Made by a program: the position numbers and the translations under genes. Shown here piece by piece: positions 17,553 to 25,903 of a DNA stretch of 64,000 nt. The notes below the pieces were generated by a model. It saw nothing but the letters and a program-made list of their open reading frames with translations. It did no database searches and was not told the origin of the DNA. Every line of letters begins with the position of its first letter. Within the stretch, counting starts at the first letter, position 1. This DNA is from Lonepinella sp051851555 (GTDB taxonomy: Bacteria; Pseudomonadota; Gammaproteobacteria; Enterobacterales; Pasteurellaceae): assembly GCF_051851555.1 (NCBI RefSeq), contig NZ_JBPDVH010000006.1, positions 67,877 through 131,876 on the forward strand, given 5' to 3'.

Positions 17553-18305
17553 ATGCACTTTGAAAGAAGAAGTCAGTGGAGTGGGGAATTAGGCCGTGAA
17601 ATGCACTTTAATGTGTATGGGCATGCGGGCAAACCCGTGATTGTGTTCCCATCCTCTGGTGGTAACCAAAATGAATACGGCAATTTTGGCATGATTGATG
17701 CTTGCCGTTCATTTATTGAGCGTGGCTTAATTAAATTCTATACGCCAGATTCCTATGATAGCGAATCTTGGTTGGCCACATGGAAAAGCGGGCATGATAT
17801 GGCGTTAGCGCATAATGCTTACGATCGTTATATTGTACATGAATTAGTGCCGTTAATTCGTCACGAATCCCAATGGAATGGCACCATGATTGCCACGGGT
17901 TGCAGTATGGGCGCTTTCCATACCATTAACTTTGCCTTACGTCACCCTGATTTATTTGATACGGCCATTGCCTTAAGTGGCGTATATGATGCCCGTTTCT
18001 TTACCGGTGATTTTGGCAATGATCAAGCGGTGTATTTCAATTCACCCATTGATTATGTGTCTAATCAACATGATGAATGGTTCCTTGAGCGTTACCGCCA
18101 AAACCACTATTTAGTGGCCGTGGGGCAAGGCGCATGGGAAGAACAGCATATTGCGGATTCTAAACGTTTACAGCAGGTGTTTGAAAACAAAGGTATTCAG
18201 GCTTGGTTCGACTTCTGGGGCGGTGATGTGGATCATGACTGGCCTTGGTGGCGAGTGCAAATGCCATTCTTCTTAGGTAAGCTAGAAGAACAAGGGATTA
18301 TTTAA
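17553..18305 (+). CDS. Alpha/beta-hydrolase, esterase family
   Basis: The 250-residue cytoplasmic protein has the nucleophile elbow GCSMG (Ser about residue 114) in IATGCSMGAFHTINFALRHPD. A late acidic and histidine segment, GGDVDHDWPWWR, supplies the likely catalytic histidine. No signal peptide is seen. It follows the ATP-grasp gene by 15 bases with an AGGAA ribosome-binding site, so they are co-transcribed. The substrate is unknown; it may cleave the product of the ligase or a related ester or peptide. Confidence 0.85.
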   Translation: MHFERRSQWSGELGREMHFNVYGHAGKPVIVFPSSGGNQNEYGNFGMIDACRSFIERGLIKFYTPDSYDSESWLATWKSGHDMALAHNAYDRYIVHELVPLIRHESQWNGTMIATGCSMGAFHTINFALRHPDLFDTAIALSGVYDARFFTGDFGNDQAVYFNSPIDYVSNQHDEWFLERYRQNHYLVAVGQGAWEEQHIADSKRLQQVFENKGIQAWFDFWGGDVDHDWPWWRVQMPFFLGKLEEQGII

Positions 18306-18328
18306 TCCTGAAACTAACCCGAAAGCGC

Positions 18329-18357
18329 AAAACTGCGGTGATTTTCACCGCAGTTTT
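18329..18357. terminator. Bidirectional terminator between two hydrolase genes
   Basis: AAAACTGCGGTGA and its complement form a 13-bp stem with a TTT loop and a T tail. It resembles the uptake-sequence pairs but has one changed base (CTGCGGT in place of GTGCGGT). Confidence 0.85.
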
Positions 18358-18363
18358 TTGCTA

Positions 18364-19182
18364 TTAGGTTAACGAAAATTGTAAAAATTCGACAAAATGA
18401 TCCGCCCAATGTTTTTCATGGTGGATCTCATTCGCCATGATACGTAAACAGAGATTATCGACAGGGTGGCCAGTTCTGATTAAGGATTGATAATAACGCA
18501 AGCTGCAATCAATATAGGATTGGCTCATATTGGAAATATATTGCGCATCAGCGTCGTCGCCCTCATTGGTCCCCACCTGAATAAACACACGGCTAGCACG
18601 ATCAATCGGATTGTGATGGGTGAAATGCAGAAAATCCCCCTCACAAAACCACGAGGCCAAGGAAAATACCCCTAAATGTCCAAAAATATGTGGATAAGCG
18701 GAACCCATATAAGCGGTAATAATCCCTCCCATGGAACTGCCTGCCAATAAGGTATGTTCACGTTCGGGTTTAGTGCGATAATGTTGATCAATAAAAGGTT
18801 TGACGGTATTTACCACCCAATCTCCATATTCACCGCCTTTTCCCCCCGTTTGACGAGCTTGTTCGGTAAAACCAACGCTGGCTTGCCAAGGGGAATATTC
18901 ATCTAGTCTGTCTGAACCAGCGTTGTCTATGCCAACAATGATTAATTTGGGAAATTCTTTATGTTTTTTGATGGTCGGAATAATTTTCCAAGAATAGCCA
19001 GAATAAGATTCTTTGCTATAAAATACATTTTGGCCGTCGTGCATATACACCACAGGATAATGCTGCCATTGATCTTTGTGATAGCCTTTCGGTAGTAACA
19101 CACGCACACGGCGGTGATGATCGTAATAGGGAACATATAAAAAATGTTCTTCCATTTTTAAATAAAAGCGTTCCGAAACCAT
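18364..19182 (-). CDS. Alpha/beta-hydrolase, putative esterase (YieL/esterase D-like)
   Basis: The 272-residue protein reads PVVYMHDGQNVF early, the oxyanion region of the esterase family, then the nucleophile elbow GSSMGG (Ser about residue 149) in LLAGSSMGGIITAYMGS. A C-terminal EIHHEKHW holds the likely catalytic histidine. No signal peptide is visible. It converges on the ATP-grasp/esterase pair. The closest family knowledge is of enterochelin-esterase-like or YieL-like proteins, but nothing here shows a siderophore link. Confidence 0.82.
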   Translation of the reverse strand: MVSERFYLKMEEHFLYVPYYDHHRRVRVLLPKGYHKDQWQHYPVVYMHDGQNVFYSKESYSGYSWKIIPTIKKHKEFPKLIIVGIDNAGSDRLDEYSPWQASVGFTEQARQTGGKGGEYGDWVVNTVKPFIDQHYRTKPEREHTLLAGSSMGGIITAYMGSAYPHIFGHLGVFSLASWFCEGDFLHFTHHNPIDRASRVFIQVGTNEGDDADAQYISNMSQSYIDCSLRYYQSLIRTGHPVDNLCLRIMANEIHHEKHWADHFVEFLQFSLT

Positions 19183-19229
19183 TTATTTTCCTTATATCTC
19201 AATATAAAAGTGCGGTTATTTTAAAACAA

Positions 19230-19257
19230 AAAAGAGAAGATGAGTATCTTCTCTTTT
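19230..19257 (-). terminator. Intrinsic terminator after sdaA
   Basis: AAAAGAGAAGAT and ATCTTCTCTTTT form a perfect 12-bp stem with a 4-base loop. On the minus strand a TTTTGTTTT tail follows. Confidence 0.88.
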
Positions 19258-19273
19258 AGAAGTGATACATTTA

Positions 19274-20641
19274 TTAATCACAAACCACTTTAATCGCCAA
19301 GCCACCTTGTGATGTTTCACGGTATTTGGAATTCATGTCCTTGCCCGTTTCATACATGGTTTCAATCACTTTGTCTAAGGTGACTCGTGGGTTAGTAGTA
19401 CGGCGTAAGGCCATACGGCTTGCATTAATTGCTTTCACAGATGCAATGGCATTACGTTCAATACAAGGCACTTGCACTTGCCCACCCACAGGGTCACAGG
19501 TTAAACCTAAATTATGCTCCATAGCAATTTCAGCGGCAATACAGACTTGCTCAGGGCTACCGCCTAGAATTTCCGCTAATCCAGCCGCAGCCATAGAACA
19601 AGCCACACCCACTTCGCCTTGGCAACCGACTTCCGCCCCAGAGATAGAGGCATTCATTTTGTATAATGAACCAATCATGCCACAGGCCAGTAAATAGCGT
19701 TCAATAATTTCTTGGCTAATCGGAGAAATAAATTTCTCATAATAAGATAATACCGCCGGAATAATGCCACAAGCCCCATTGGTTGGCGCTGTCACCACAC
19801 GACCGCCAGCTGCATTTTCTTCATTCACGGCTAACGCATACATATTCACCCAGTCAATCACACGCATTGGATCATTGGATAAGTTCGTGTTGGCTTGTAA
19901 CATACGGTACAAAGTTGCAGCACGTCTTGGCACTTTTAATGGGCCGGGTAAAATTCCCTCAGTATGTAATCCACGTTCAATACAGGCTTGCATGGTGTTC
20001 CACACACGAAGTAAATGTTGCTCCGTGGCTGCTTTACCGTTCAAGGCAATTTCATTTTCCATAGCAACGGTGGAGAACGCTAAACCATTTTCTTTGCAAT
20101 GTTTTAAAATATCCACCGAATTTTGGTAAGGAAACGGAATTTCAATGTCCCGCTTTTCTTCTTGCCCAAAATGTTCTTCATCCACAATAAATCCACCGCC
20201 GATAGAATAGTAGGTTTTTTGGTAGATCACCTTGTTTTGTTCATCAAGTGCGGTGATTTTCATGCCATTTTCGTGTAATGACAAAAAAGTTTGATGAAAC
20301 ATCATATTTTCATCAAAATTAAAGATCACCTTTTTTTGGCCTTGAGCAATCGGTAAGAGGGCGGTTTTCTTTAATTCGGCCACAAATCGAGGAATTAACT
20401 CAATGTCCACGTCATCTGGCAAATAACCGGCTAATCCCATAATAATCGCCGTATCTGTATTATGGCCTCGACCTGTCATCGACAACGAACCATACACATC
20501 AACGTGAATTTTGCCCACTTGTTCAAATAATTGTTGGGAAAGCAAATCATCTACAAATTGCTTTCCTGCTTTCATTGGTCCCACGGTGTGTGAACTCGAC
20601 GGACCAATGCCCACTTTAAACATATCAAATACGCTAATCAT
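19274..20641 (-). CDS. sdaA: L-serine dehydratase (deaminase), iron-sulfur type
   Basis: The 455-residue enzyme converts L-serine to pyruvate and ammonia with a 4Fe-4S cluster. Cluster cysteines are seen in GACGIIPAVL, in the CSMAAAG segment and in CDPVGGQVQVPC. The start MISVFDMFKVGIGPSSSH is the family start; I took the ATG at 20641 over an open frame 11 codons upstream for this reason. It follows sdaC, the serine transporter, with an 88-base gap, as in Haemophilus. The pair imports serine and feeds it to pyruvate. Confidence 0.97.
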   Translation of the reverse strand: MISVFDMFKVGIGPSSSHTVGPMKAGKQFVDDLLSQQLFEQVGKIHVDVYGSLSMTGRGHNTDTAIIMGLAGYLPDDVDIELIPRFVAELKKTALLPIAQGQKKVIFNFDENMMFHQTFLSLHENGMKITALDEQNKVIYQKTYYSIGGGFIVDEEHFGQEEKRDIEIPFPYQNSVDILKHCKENGLAFSTVAMENEIALNGKAATEQHLLRVWNTMQACIERGLHTEGILPGPLKVPRRAATLYRMLQANTNLSNDPMRVIDWVNMYALAVNEENAAGGRVVTAPTNGACGIIPAVLSYYEKFISPISQEIIERYLLACGMIGSLYKMNASISGAEVGCQGEVGVACSMAAAGLAEILGGSPEQVCIAAEIAMEHNLGLTCDPVGGQVQVPCIERNAIASVKAINASRMALRRTTNPRVTLDKVIETMYETGKDMNSKYRETSQGGLAIKVVCD

Positions 20642-20729
20642 ATTATACTTCTTATAGAGTATTCCCTTTCTCATACCATGAAAAAGGGAATTTGATTATA
20701 CAAAAAAGAGTGGCATTTTAGCTTAAATT

Positions 20730-21974
20730 CTAAAATAGTCCATAGACAACCGCAGAAATGGCAATTAATCCCATCACGGTGACAAAGATATTACTTAATT
20801 GACCTTGATAACGTTGCATTGCTGGCACTTTGCGAATTGCATACATCGGCATAATGAACAGGATCATCGCAATAATTGGACCACCTAAAGATTCAATTAG
20901 GCCTAAAATACTTGGGTTAATGACGGCAACGCCCCAAAGGGTTAACAAGAAAAATACCGCAGTGCCATAATTGAGTTTTTTACGATTAATTTGTTTATTA
21001 TCGGTCATTTTAATGTAAAGCCCTTCTAAACCCTCACGTGCGCCTAAATAGTGGCCGAAGAATGAGCTAGTAATCGCAAAGAATGCGACTAATGGGCCGA
21101 AGTAAGAGATATAAGGATTATCAAATTTATTGGCTAAGAACGATAAAATACTGATATTTTCCGCTTTGGCTTGCGCTAATTCGGCAGGCGTTAACGTGAG
21201 AACACAGCTAAACACAAAGAACATCACGAAAATTAATAACATGGTGGATGTGCCTTTTAAGGTTTTGCTCGCATATTTCTCAGCTAAAACTGGATCTTGG
21301 TATTCACGTTGTTGTGATTGTGAGAAAGCCGAAATGGCAGGCGAATGGTTAAAGGAGAACACCAATACGGGAATGGTAATCCACAATGTCGTGATAAAAC
21401 CACTGGCGGTTGGCATTTCTTGCAGCATGGAGCCATTCCATTCTGGAATTAAATAAACGGACAAGGCAAATAGAATGAGAACCAATGGATAGACTAACCA
21501 TTCGGTGAGTTTTAACATCACCCGTTCATTCATTAACATCACTGAAATTAACACGGCAATTAACACAAGAGAAAGTAATGCTCGGTTAGGCGATGCCATG
21601 CCTAATTGATGGACTATAAAGGAATCCACCGTGTTGGTAATACCGTTACCATAAATTAATAAAATCGGAAAAATGGCAAAGAAATACAATAAAGTAATTA
21701 ATTTCCCTGCGGTTTTTCCAAAGTGTTCTTCTACGACTTCGGTAATATCGCTCCCTGGTTTAGCAGACGACAAAACAAAACGAGATAAACCACGGTGTGC
21801 CAAATAAGTCATTGGCCCGACTAAAATGGCCATAATCACTAATGGCCAGAAACCGGCACGACCCGCATTAATCGGTAAAAATAATACGCCCGCACCCACA
21901 GCGGTACCAAATAAGTTAATCATCCAAGCGATGTTAAATTTCGTCCATTTTGTAGACGGTTGATTTGAAGACAT
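20730..21974 (-). CDS. sdaC: Serine transporter, HAAAP family
   Basis: The 414-residue protein has about eleven membrane segments and the family start WMINLFGTAVGAGVLFLPINAG. It should move L-serine with protons into the cell. It lies upstream of sdaA in the same direction. A single CRP half-site (TGTGATCT) lies about 95 bases upstream of the ATG, but its second half is poor, so CRP control is only possible. Confidence 0.95.
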   Translation of the reverse strand: MSSNQPSTKWTKFNIAWMINLFGTAVGAGVLFLPINAGRAGFWPLVIMAILVGPMTYLAHRGLSRFVLSSAKPGSDITEVVEEHFGKTAGKLITLLYFFAIFPILLIYGNGITNTVDSFIVHQLGMASPNRALLSLVLIAVLISVMLMNERVMLKLTEWLVYPLVLILFALSVYLIPEWNGSMLQEMPTASGFITTLWITIPVLVFSFNHSPAISAFSQSQQREYQDPVLAEKYASKTLKGTSTMLLIFVMFFVFSCVLTLTPAELAQAKAENISILSFLANKFDNPYISYFGPLVAFFAITSSFFGHYLGAREGLEGLYIKMTDNKQINRKKLNYGTAVFFLLTLWGVAVINPSILGLIESLGGPIIAMILFIMPMYAIRKVPAMQRYQGQLSNIFVTVMGLIAISAVVYGLF

Positions 21975-22154
21975 ATGTACTCCTTGGTCTTGTTATAATT
22001 GTTATTAAAATAAAATCCGTGCGTATAATATGCCGAAGATTAAGGAATTTCAAAAATAAATATCAAAAATGTGATCTAGTTAAAAGATTTATATGCTATT
22101 TGTCTAAATTTTTAACAGAATAAAAACAAAGTGGGGAATAGGCAGTCAAATAAA

Positions 22155-22187
22155 GCAAAAAAGCTTGGAAAAACCAAGCTTTTTTGC
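22155..22187 (-). terminator. Intrinsic terminator of the rpsP-rplS operon
   Basis: GCAAAAAAGCTTGG and CCAAGCTTTTTTGC form a perfect 14-bp stem with an A5 loop, placed 26 bases after the rplS stop. Confidence 0.92.
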
Positions 22188-22212
22188 TATTTGCCGTGCA
22201 ATAATTCTACAA

Positions 22213-22563
22213 TTATGCACCCAAACGTTCTTTAATACGTGCAGATTTACCTGAACGTTCACGTAAGTAGTAAAGTTTCGCTTTACGTACCGCACCTTTA
22301 CGTTTCACAGCAATGCTGTCAATCGCTGGTGAGTGAGTTTGGAAAACACGTTCAACGCCAGTACCGTTTGATACTTTACGTAAGGTAAATGCACTGTGCA
22401 AGCCACGGTTACGAATTGCAATAACCACGCCTTCGAATGCTTGCAAACGTTTTTTAGAACCTTCAACAACCCATACTTTCACTTCTAATGTGTCACCTGG
22501 ACGGAAGCTAGGGATGTTTTGTTTTAATTGTTCATCTTCAAGTTGTTTAATGATGTTGCTCAT
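22213..22563 (-). CDS. rplS: 50S ribosomal protein L19
   Basis: The 116-residue protein starts MSNIIKQLEDEQLKQNIPSF, as is usual for gamma-proteobacterial L19. It contributes to the bridge between ribosomal subunits. It is the last gene of the conserved rpsP-rimM-trmD-rplS operon. Confidence 0.98.
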   Translation of the reverse strand: MSNIIKQLEDEQLKQNIPSFRPGDTLEVKVWVVEGSKKRLQAFEGVVIAIRNRGLHSAFTLRKVSNGTGVERVFQTHSPAIDSIAVKRKGAVRKAKLYYLRERSGKSARIKERLGA

Positions 22564-22598
22564 TTTTGTAAACCTTTTTTAATACTAGAATTAACTGA

Positions 22599-23354
22599 TT
22601 AAGCTTGCTCTTTTTTAATTTGAGCGAGCAATTTTTTTTGTTCGTCAGTCAGAGCTAGTTTTTCCAGTAGCTCAGGGCGTCTTAACCACGTTCGCTCAAG
22701 GGATTGTTTCAATCGCCATTTGCGAATTTCTTCGTGGTGACCCGACATCAGTATGGGTGGTACAGTAAGCCCGTCTAACACCTCTGGCCGAGTATAATGT
22801 GGGCAATCCAATAACCCTGTGGCAAAGGAATCTTCCTCTGCGGAGGCTTGTTTGCCTAATACCCCGGGAATAAATCTTGCAACGGCATCAATTAATGCCA
22901 TTGCAGGCAATTCCCCGCCAGTAAGAACATAATCGCCGATTGACCATTCTTCATCAATTTCGGTTTGAATCAATCGTTCATCAATGCCCTCGTAACGACC
23001 ACACACTAAAATGAGTTGTTCATTTTGTGCCAGTTCTTTTACGCCAGCTTGATCCAATTTACGTCCTTGCGGTGACAAGTAAATCACTTTTGCCTTGTGA
23101 CCGCTCTTGTGATGTGCTTTCGCCTGTTGTTTGGCTTGATGAATGGCATCCCGTAAAGGCTGCACCATCATCAACATTCCCGGCCCACCGCCATAAGGGC
23201 GGTCGTCTACGGTATGGTGTTTATCCCAAGTAAAATCCCTCGGATTCACACATTGCACATCCAGCAAATGCTGTTTGACTGCTCGACCTGTTACCCCAAA
23301 TTCTGTAATTGCTTTAAACATGTCGGGAAACAGGGTGACGATCCCTATAAACAT
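22599..23354 (-). CDS. trmD: tRNA (guanine-N1)-methyltransferase
   Basis: TrmD methylates G37 next to the anticodon and prevents frameshifting. The 251-residue protein has the trefoil-knot SAM site GDYVLTGGELPA and the early MFIGIVTLFPDMF start. Length is normal. The gene sits 35 bases before rplS and 48 bases after rimM in the ribosomal operon. Confidence 0.98.
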   Translation of the reverse strand: MFIGIVTLFPDMFKAITEFGVTGRAVKQHLLDVQCVNPRDFTWDKHHTVDDRPYGGGPGMLMMVQPLRDAIHQAKQQAKAHHKSGHKAKVIYLSPQGRKLDQAGVKELAQNEQLILVCGRYEGIDERLIQTEIDEEWSIGDYVLTGGELPAMALIDAVARFIPGVLGKQASAEEDSFATGLLDCPHYTRPEVLDGLTVPPILMSGHHEEIRKWRLKQSLERTWLRRPELLEKLALTDEQKKLLAQIKKEQA

Positions 23355-23402
23355 AAATTTCCCCGAGAGTTACTACTTAAAAGCGCCACAGCATACCTGA
23401 GA

Positions 23403-23939
23403 TTAGAAACCTGCGTCCCAATCCACTTCTATCGTCTTTGTGGTGAGATCGACTCTTTTAACTACTTGTTCATACAAAAACGGGATTAACCGTTCTTGTT
23501 TGCCGAACGCATCTTTGCTATTGGCTCGGACCACCAACACATCATTAGAACCGGTCTCCATCATTTCTGTCACGGCCCCCATGGCGTAACCTTGTAAATT
23601 GACCACTTGGCAACCGATCAAATCGTGCCAATAATAATCGCCATCTTCCAATTCAGGAAAAACAGACAAATCTACGCCAATTTCCACATTCGCCAAGGTT
23701 TGTGCCATTTCTCGATCGTCAATATTTTTCAATTTCACGATCAATTCATGATTATGATGTTTCCAACTTTCTAATTCGGTAGGTTGCCATTGCCCCTTGA
23801 TTTTTAAATACCAAGGTTGATAGCTAAAAATGTTTTCAGCGGATTCGGTGGAGGAATAAATACGCAACCAACCACGAATACCGTAAGTCGAGCCGAGTTT
23901 TCCGACTACTTCAATACGTTGTTCATTGTGTTGTGTCAT
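23403..23939 (-). CDS. rimM: 16S rRNA maturation factor RimM
   Basis: The 178-residue protein has the RimM N-terminal barrel (VVGKLGSTYGIRGWLRIYS) and the C-terminal PRC-barrel domain ending TIEVDWDAGF. It helps to mature the head of the 30S subunit together with S19. I chose the ATG at 23939, which has AGGTG at good spacing; a GTG three codons upstream is inside that site. Confidence 0.96.
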   Translation of the reverse strand: MTQHNEQRIEVVGKLGSTYGIRGWLRIYSSTESAENIFSYQPWYLKIKGQWQPTELESWKHHNHELIVKLKNIDDREMAQTLANVEIGVDLSVFPELEDGDYYWHDLIGCQVVNLQGYAMGAVTEMMETGSNDVLVVRANSKDAFGKQERLIPFLYEQVVKRVDLTTKTIEVDWDAGF

Positions 23940-23967
23940 ATTTATCACCTATACTCAAATCGTTTAA

Positions 23968-24216
23968 TTACGCTGCTTTTTGTGCTTCTTTTACTAAAGA
24001 AGAAACACGATCAGACAGGCTTGCACCTTTTTCTAACCACGCATTAACACGGTCTAAATCTAAACGTAAACGTTCAGCGTTACCAGTTGCTAATGGGTTG
24101 AAAAAGCCTACACGCTCAATAAAACGACCGTCACGTGGTGAACGGCTGTCAGCGACAACGATTTGATAAAATGGGCGTTTTTTAGCTCCGCCACGAGATA
24201 AACGAATGGTTACCAT
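23968..24216 (-). CDS. rpsP: 30S ribosomal protein S16
   Basis: The 82-residue protein starts MVTIRLSRGGAKKRPFYQIV, the S16 signature. It is the first gene of the operon with rimM, trmD and rplS, and binds 16S rRNA early in assembly. An AGAGGAAGG ribosome-binding site lies upstream. Confidence 0.98.
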   Translation of the reverse strand: MVTIRLSRGGAKKRPFYQIVVADSRSPRDGRFIERVGFFNPLATGNAERLRLDLDRVNAWLEKGASLSDRVSSLVKEAQKAA

Positions 24217-24361
24217 AACCTTCCTCTAATGTTTAATAATAAAAGAAATTCCGTATCGAAGGCACGGAATACTTACTTTTTTCTCTGTATATATAGACAA
24301 AAAGCCCAAGGATTATACATTTTTTTAGCAAAAAAGCAAGGAAAAATACAGAGACGGTAGT

Positions 24362-24414
24362 CCCCCGTACTTGCATATGGGGTTAAGCACATTACGCCAC
24401 GTTGTGGCTTGCTG
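24362..24414 (+). repeat. Dispersed double-hairpin repeat, copy 1
   Basis: An imperfect first hairpin (CCCCCGTACTTGCATATGGGG) is joined by TTAAGCA to a second, GCCACGTTGTGGC. Three further copies lie at 55309, 57342 and 59011. This one sits between the divergent rpsP operon and a glycosyltransferase gene, about 15 bases before a TATAAT that could serve the latter. Confidence 0.72.
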
Positions 24415-24461
24415 CTTTATTTAGGGTTATAATGACCCAAACAATTTTTTAGGAAAGCCTT

Positions 24462-25490
24462 ATGCAAAATTTACTTGTCATTCGTAATGATAAAATTGGT
24501 GATTTTATGCTGATTTTCCCCGCATTAGCGTTAATCAAACAATCTGATCCAGATATCAATATTACCGCTTTAGTCCCACATTACACCGCTCCGTTAGCGG
24601 AACTTTGTCCTTATATTGATGATGTCATCATTGACAGTCAAAATAAAAAAAACGCCGCCGATTTTCACCGCACTTTGAATCAAATTAAGGCTGTCCAATT
24701 TGATGCGGTGATTAGTTTCGTGTCCGACTGGTATAACGCCAAACTCACTTGGCAATCTGGCATTAAATATCGCCTTGCGCCCGCCACCAAGTTATTTCAA
24801 TTTTTGTATAATCATCGCCTTACCCAACGTCGTTCCCGTTCGGAAAAGGCCGAGTTTGAATATAATTTGGATTTGGCTCGCCAATTTTTGGTCGATCATC
24901 ACCTTTCCCCAATCGAGCCTCAACCGCCTTATTTAACCTTAGATCAAACTGCGGTGCAAAATCAGCGACTTTTATTAAGCAGACAATTTAATCTCGACCT
25001 CAATAAAAAATGGCTATTTGTGCATAGTGGCACGGGGGGATCGGCAAACAGTTTATCGTTGAATCAGTATGAGGCGTTAATCAAGGGCATTTTAGCCGAG
25101 TTTGATTGCCATATTGTGTTAACCGCAGGCCCAAATGAAAGTGAAAAAGCGCACCAGCTGGCCCGCATGGTCAATGATGATCATGTGGTTATTTATGATA
25201 AAAATAATGGTCTACAAGATTTCACTTATTCTTTAGCTTGTGCCGATTTATTTATAGCGGGTTCTACGGGGCCGTTGCATATTTGTGGGGCGTTGAATAT
25301 TCCAACCATTGGATTTTATCCAAGCCGTTTATCCGCCATTCCACGCCGTTGGCGACCAATTAATCAAGCAGAACACCATATTGCTTTTTGTCCACCGTTT
25401 AGAAAAGACGTTGAAAAGAATTTGACGGTGATTCCGATTTCGGATTGTTTACGAGAGATTATTCCGTTTATTCAAACGCAATGGCAATAA
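24462..25490 (+). CDS. Glycosyltransferase family 9 (heptosyltransferase-like)
   Basis: The 342-residue protein starts LLVIRNDKIGDFMLIFPALALIK, as in heptosyltransferases of lipopolysaccharide core synthesis (the break of this motif falls near residue 20). It has the C-terminal nucleotide-sugar site AGSTGPLHICGALNIPTIGFYP. It probably adds heptose or a related sugar to the core oligosaccharide in the cytoplasm. It stands alone, so which heptose it adds cannot be told. A TATAAT lies 29 bases before the ATG, and an uptake sequence lies inside the gene. Confidence 0.85.
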   Translation: MQNLLVIRNDKIGDFMLIFPALALIKQSDPDINITALVPHYTAPLAELCPYIDDVIIDSQNKKNAADFHRTLNQIKAVQFDAVISFVSDWYNAKLTWQSGIKYRLAPATKLFQFLYNHRLTQRRSRSEKAEFEYNLDLARQFLVDHHLSPIEPQPPYLTLDQTAVQNQRLLLSRQFNLDLNKKWLFVHSGTGGSANSLSLNQYEALIKGILAEFDCHIVLTAGPNESEKAHQLARMVNDDHVVIYDKNNGLQDFTYSLACADLFIAGSTGPLHICGALNIPTIGFYPSRLSAIPRRWRPINQAEHHIAFCPPFRKDVEKNLTVIPISDCLREIIPFIQTQWQ

Positions 25491-25495
25491 AAAAC

Positions 25496-25528
25496 AAATG
25501 CACCTTAATATAAAATCAAGGTGCATTT
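25496..25528. terminator. Bidirectional terminator after the glycosyltransferase gene
   Basis: AAATGCACCTT and AAGGTGCATTT form an 11-bp stem with an 11-base loop, followed by T residues. It separates this gene from the convergent CMD-family gene. Confidence 0.88.
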
Positions 25529-25542
25529 TTTATTTTTTTGCG

Positions 25543-25881
25543 CTATTTCTGCTCGTTAAAGGCTTCTAAAGCACGTAACGAATAGGTATAAGCCGCACCG
25601 GCATTTAAGGCAATGGCCATGGCTAACGCCGCAGAAACTTCTTCTTCCGTTGCTCCTGCTTTTACAGCATCAGCCGCATGCACTGAAATACAGCTCTCGC
25701 AACGAGTAGTCACTGCAACCGCTAAGGCGATTAACTCTCTGGTTTTCGCATCTAATACATTACCCTCCGCCGCTGCCGCACCTAATGCCGCATAGGCTTG
25801 TAACATTTTTGGTTGTTTTTTACCTAATTCACCAAAAGATTTTTTAACATGGGAAGTATGGGCTTTCCAATCTGTAAACAT
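25543..25881 (-). CDS. Carboxymuconolactone decarboxylase (AhpD-like) family protein
   Basis: The 112-residue protein carries the redox pair in TRCESCISVHADAVKAGA (CxxC followed by a histidine), typical of AhpD-like peroxidase partners. The fold is an all-helical oligomer. The gene lies 22 bases after gor in the same direction, which suggests joint work in thiol redox defence. The real reductant and substrate are unknown. Confidence 0.88.
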   Translation of the reverse strand: MFTDWKAHTSHVKKSFGELGKKQPKMLQAYAALGAAAAEGNVLDAKTRELIALAVAVTTRCESCISVHAADAVKAGATEEEVSAALAMAIALNAGAAYTYSLRALEAFNEQK

Positions 25882-25903
25882 AATAAATTCCTTCTTATAT
25901 CAA

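Noticed and set aside
22069..22084. CRP site before sdaC
   Set aside because: One half (TGTGA) is good but the other half matches poorly; not listed as a feature.
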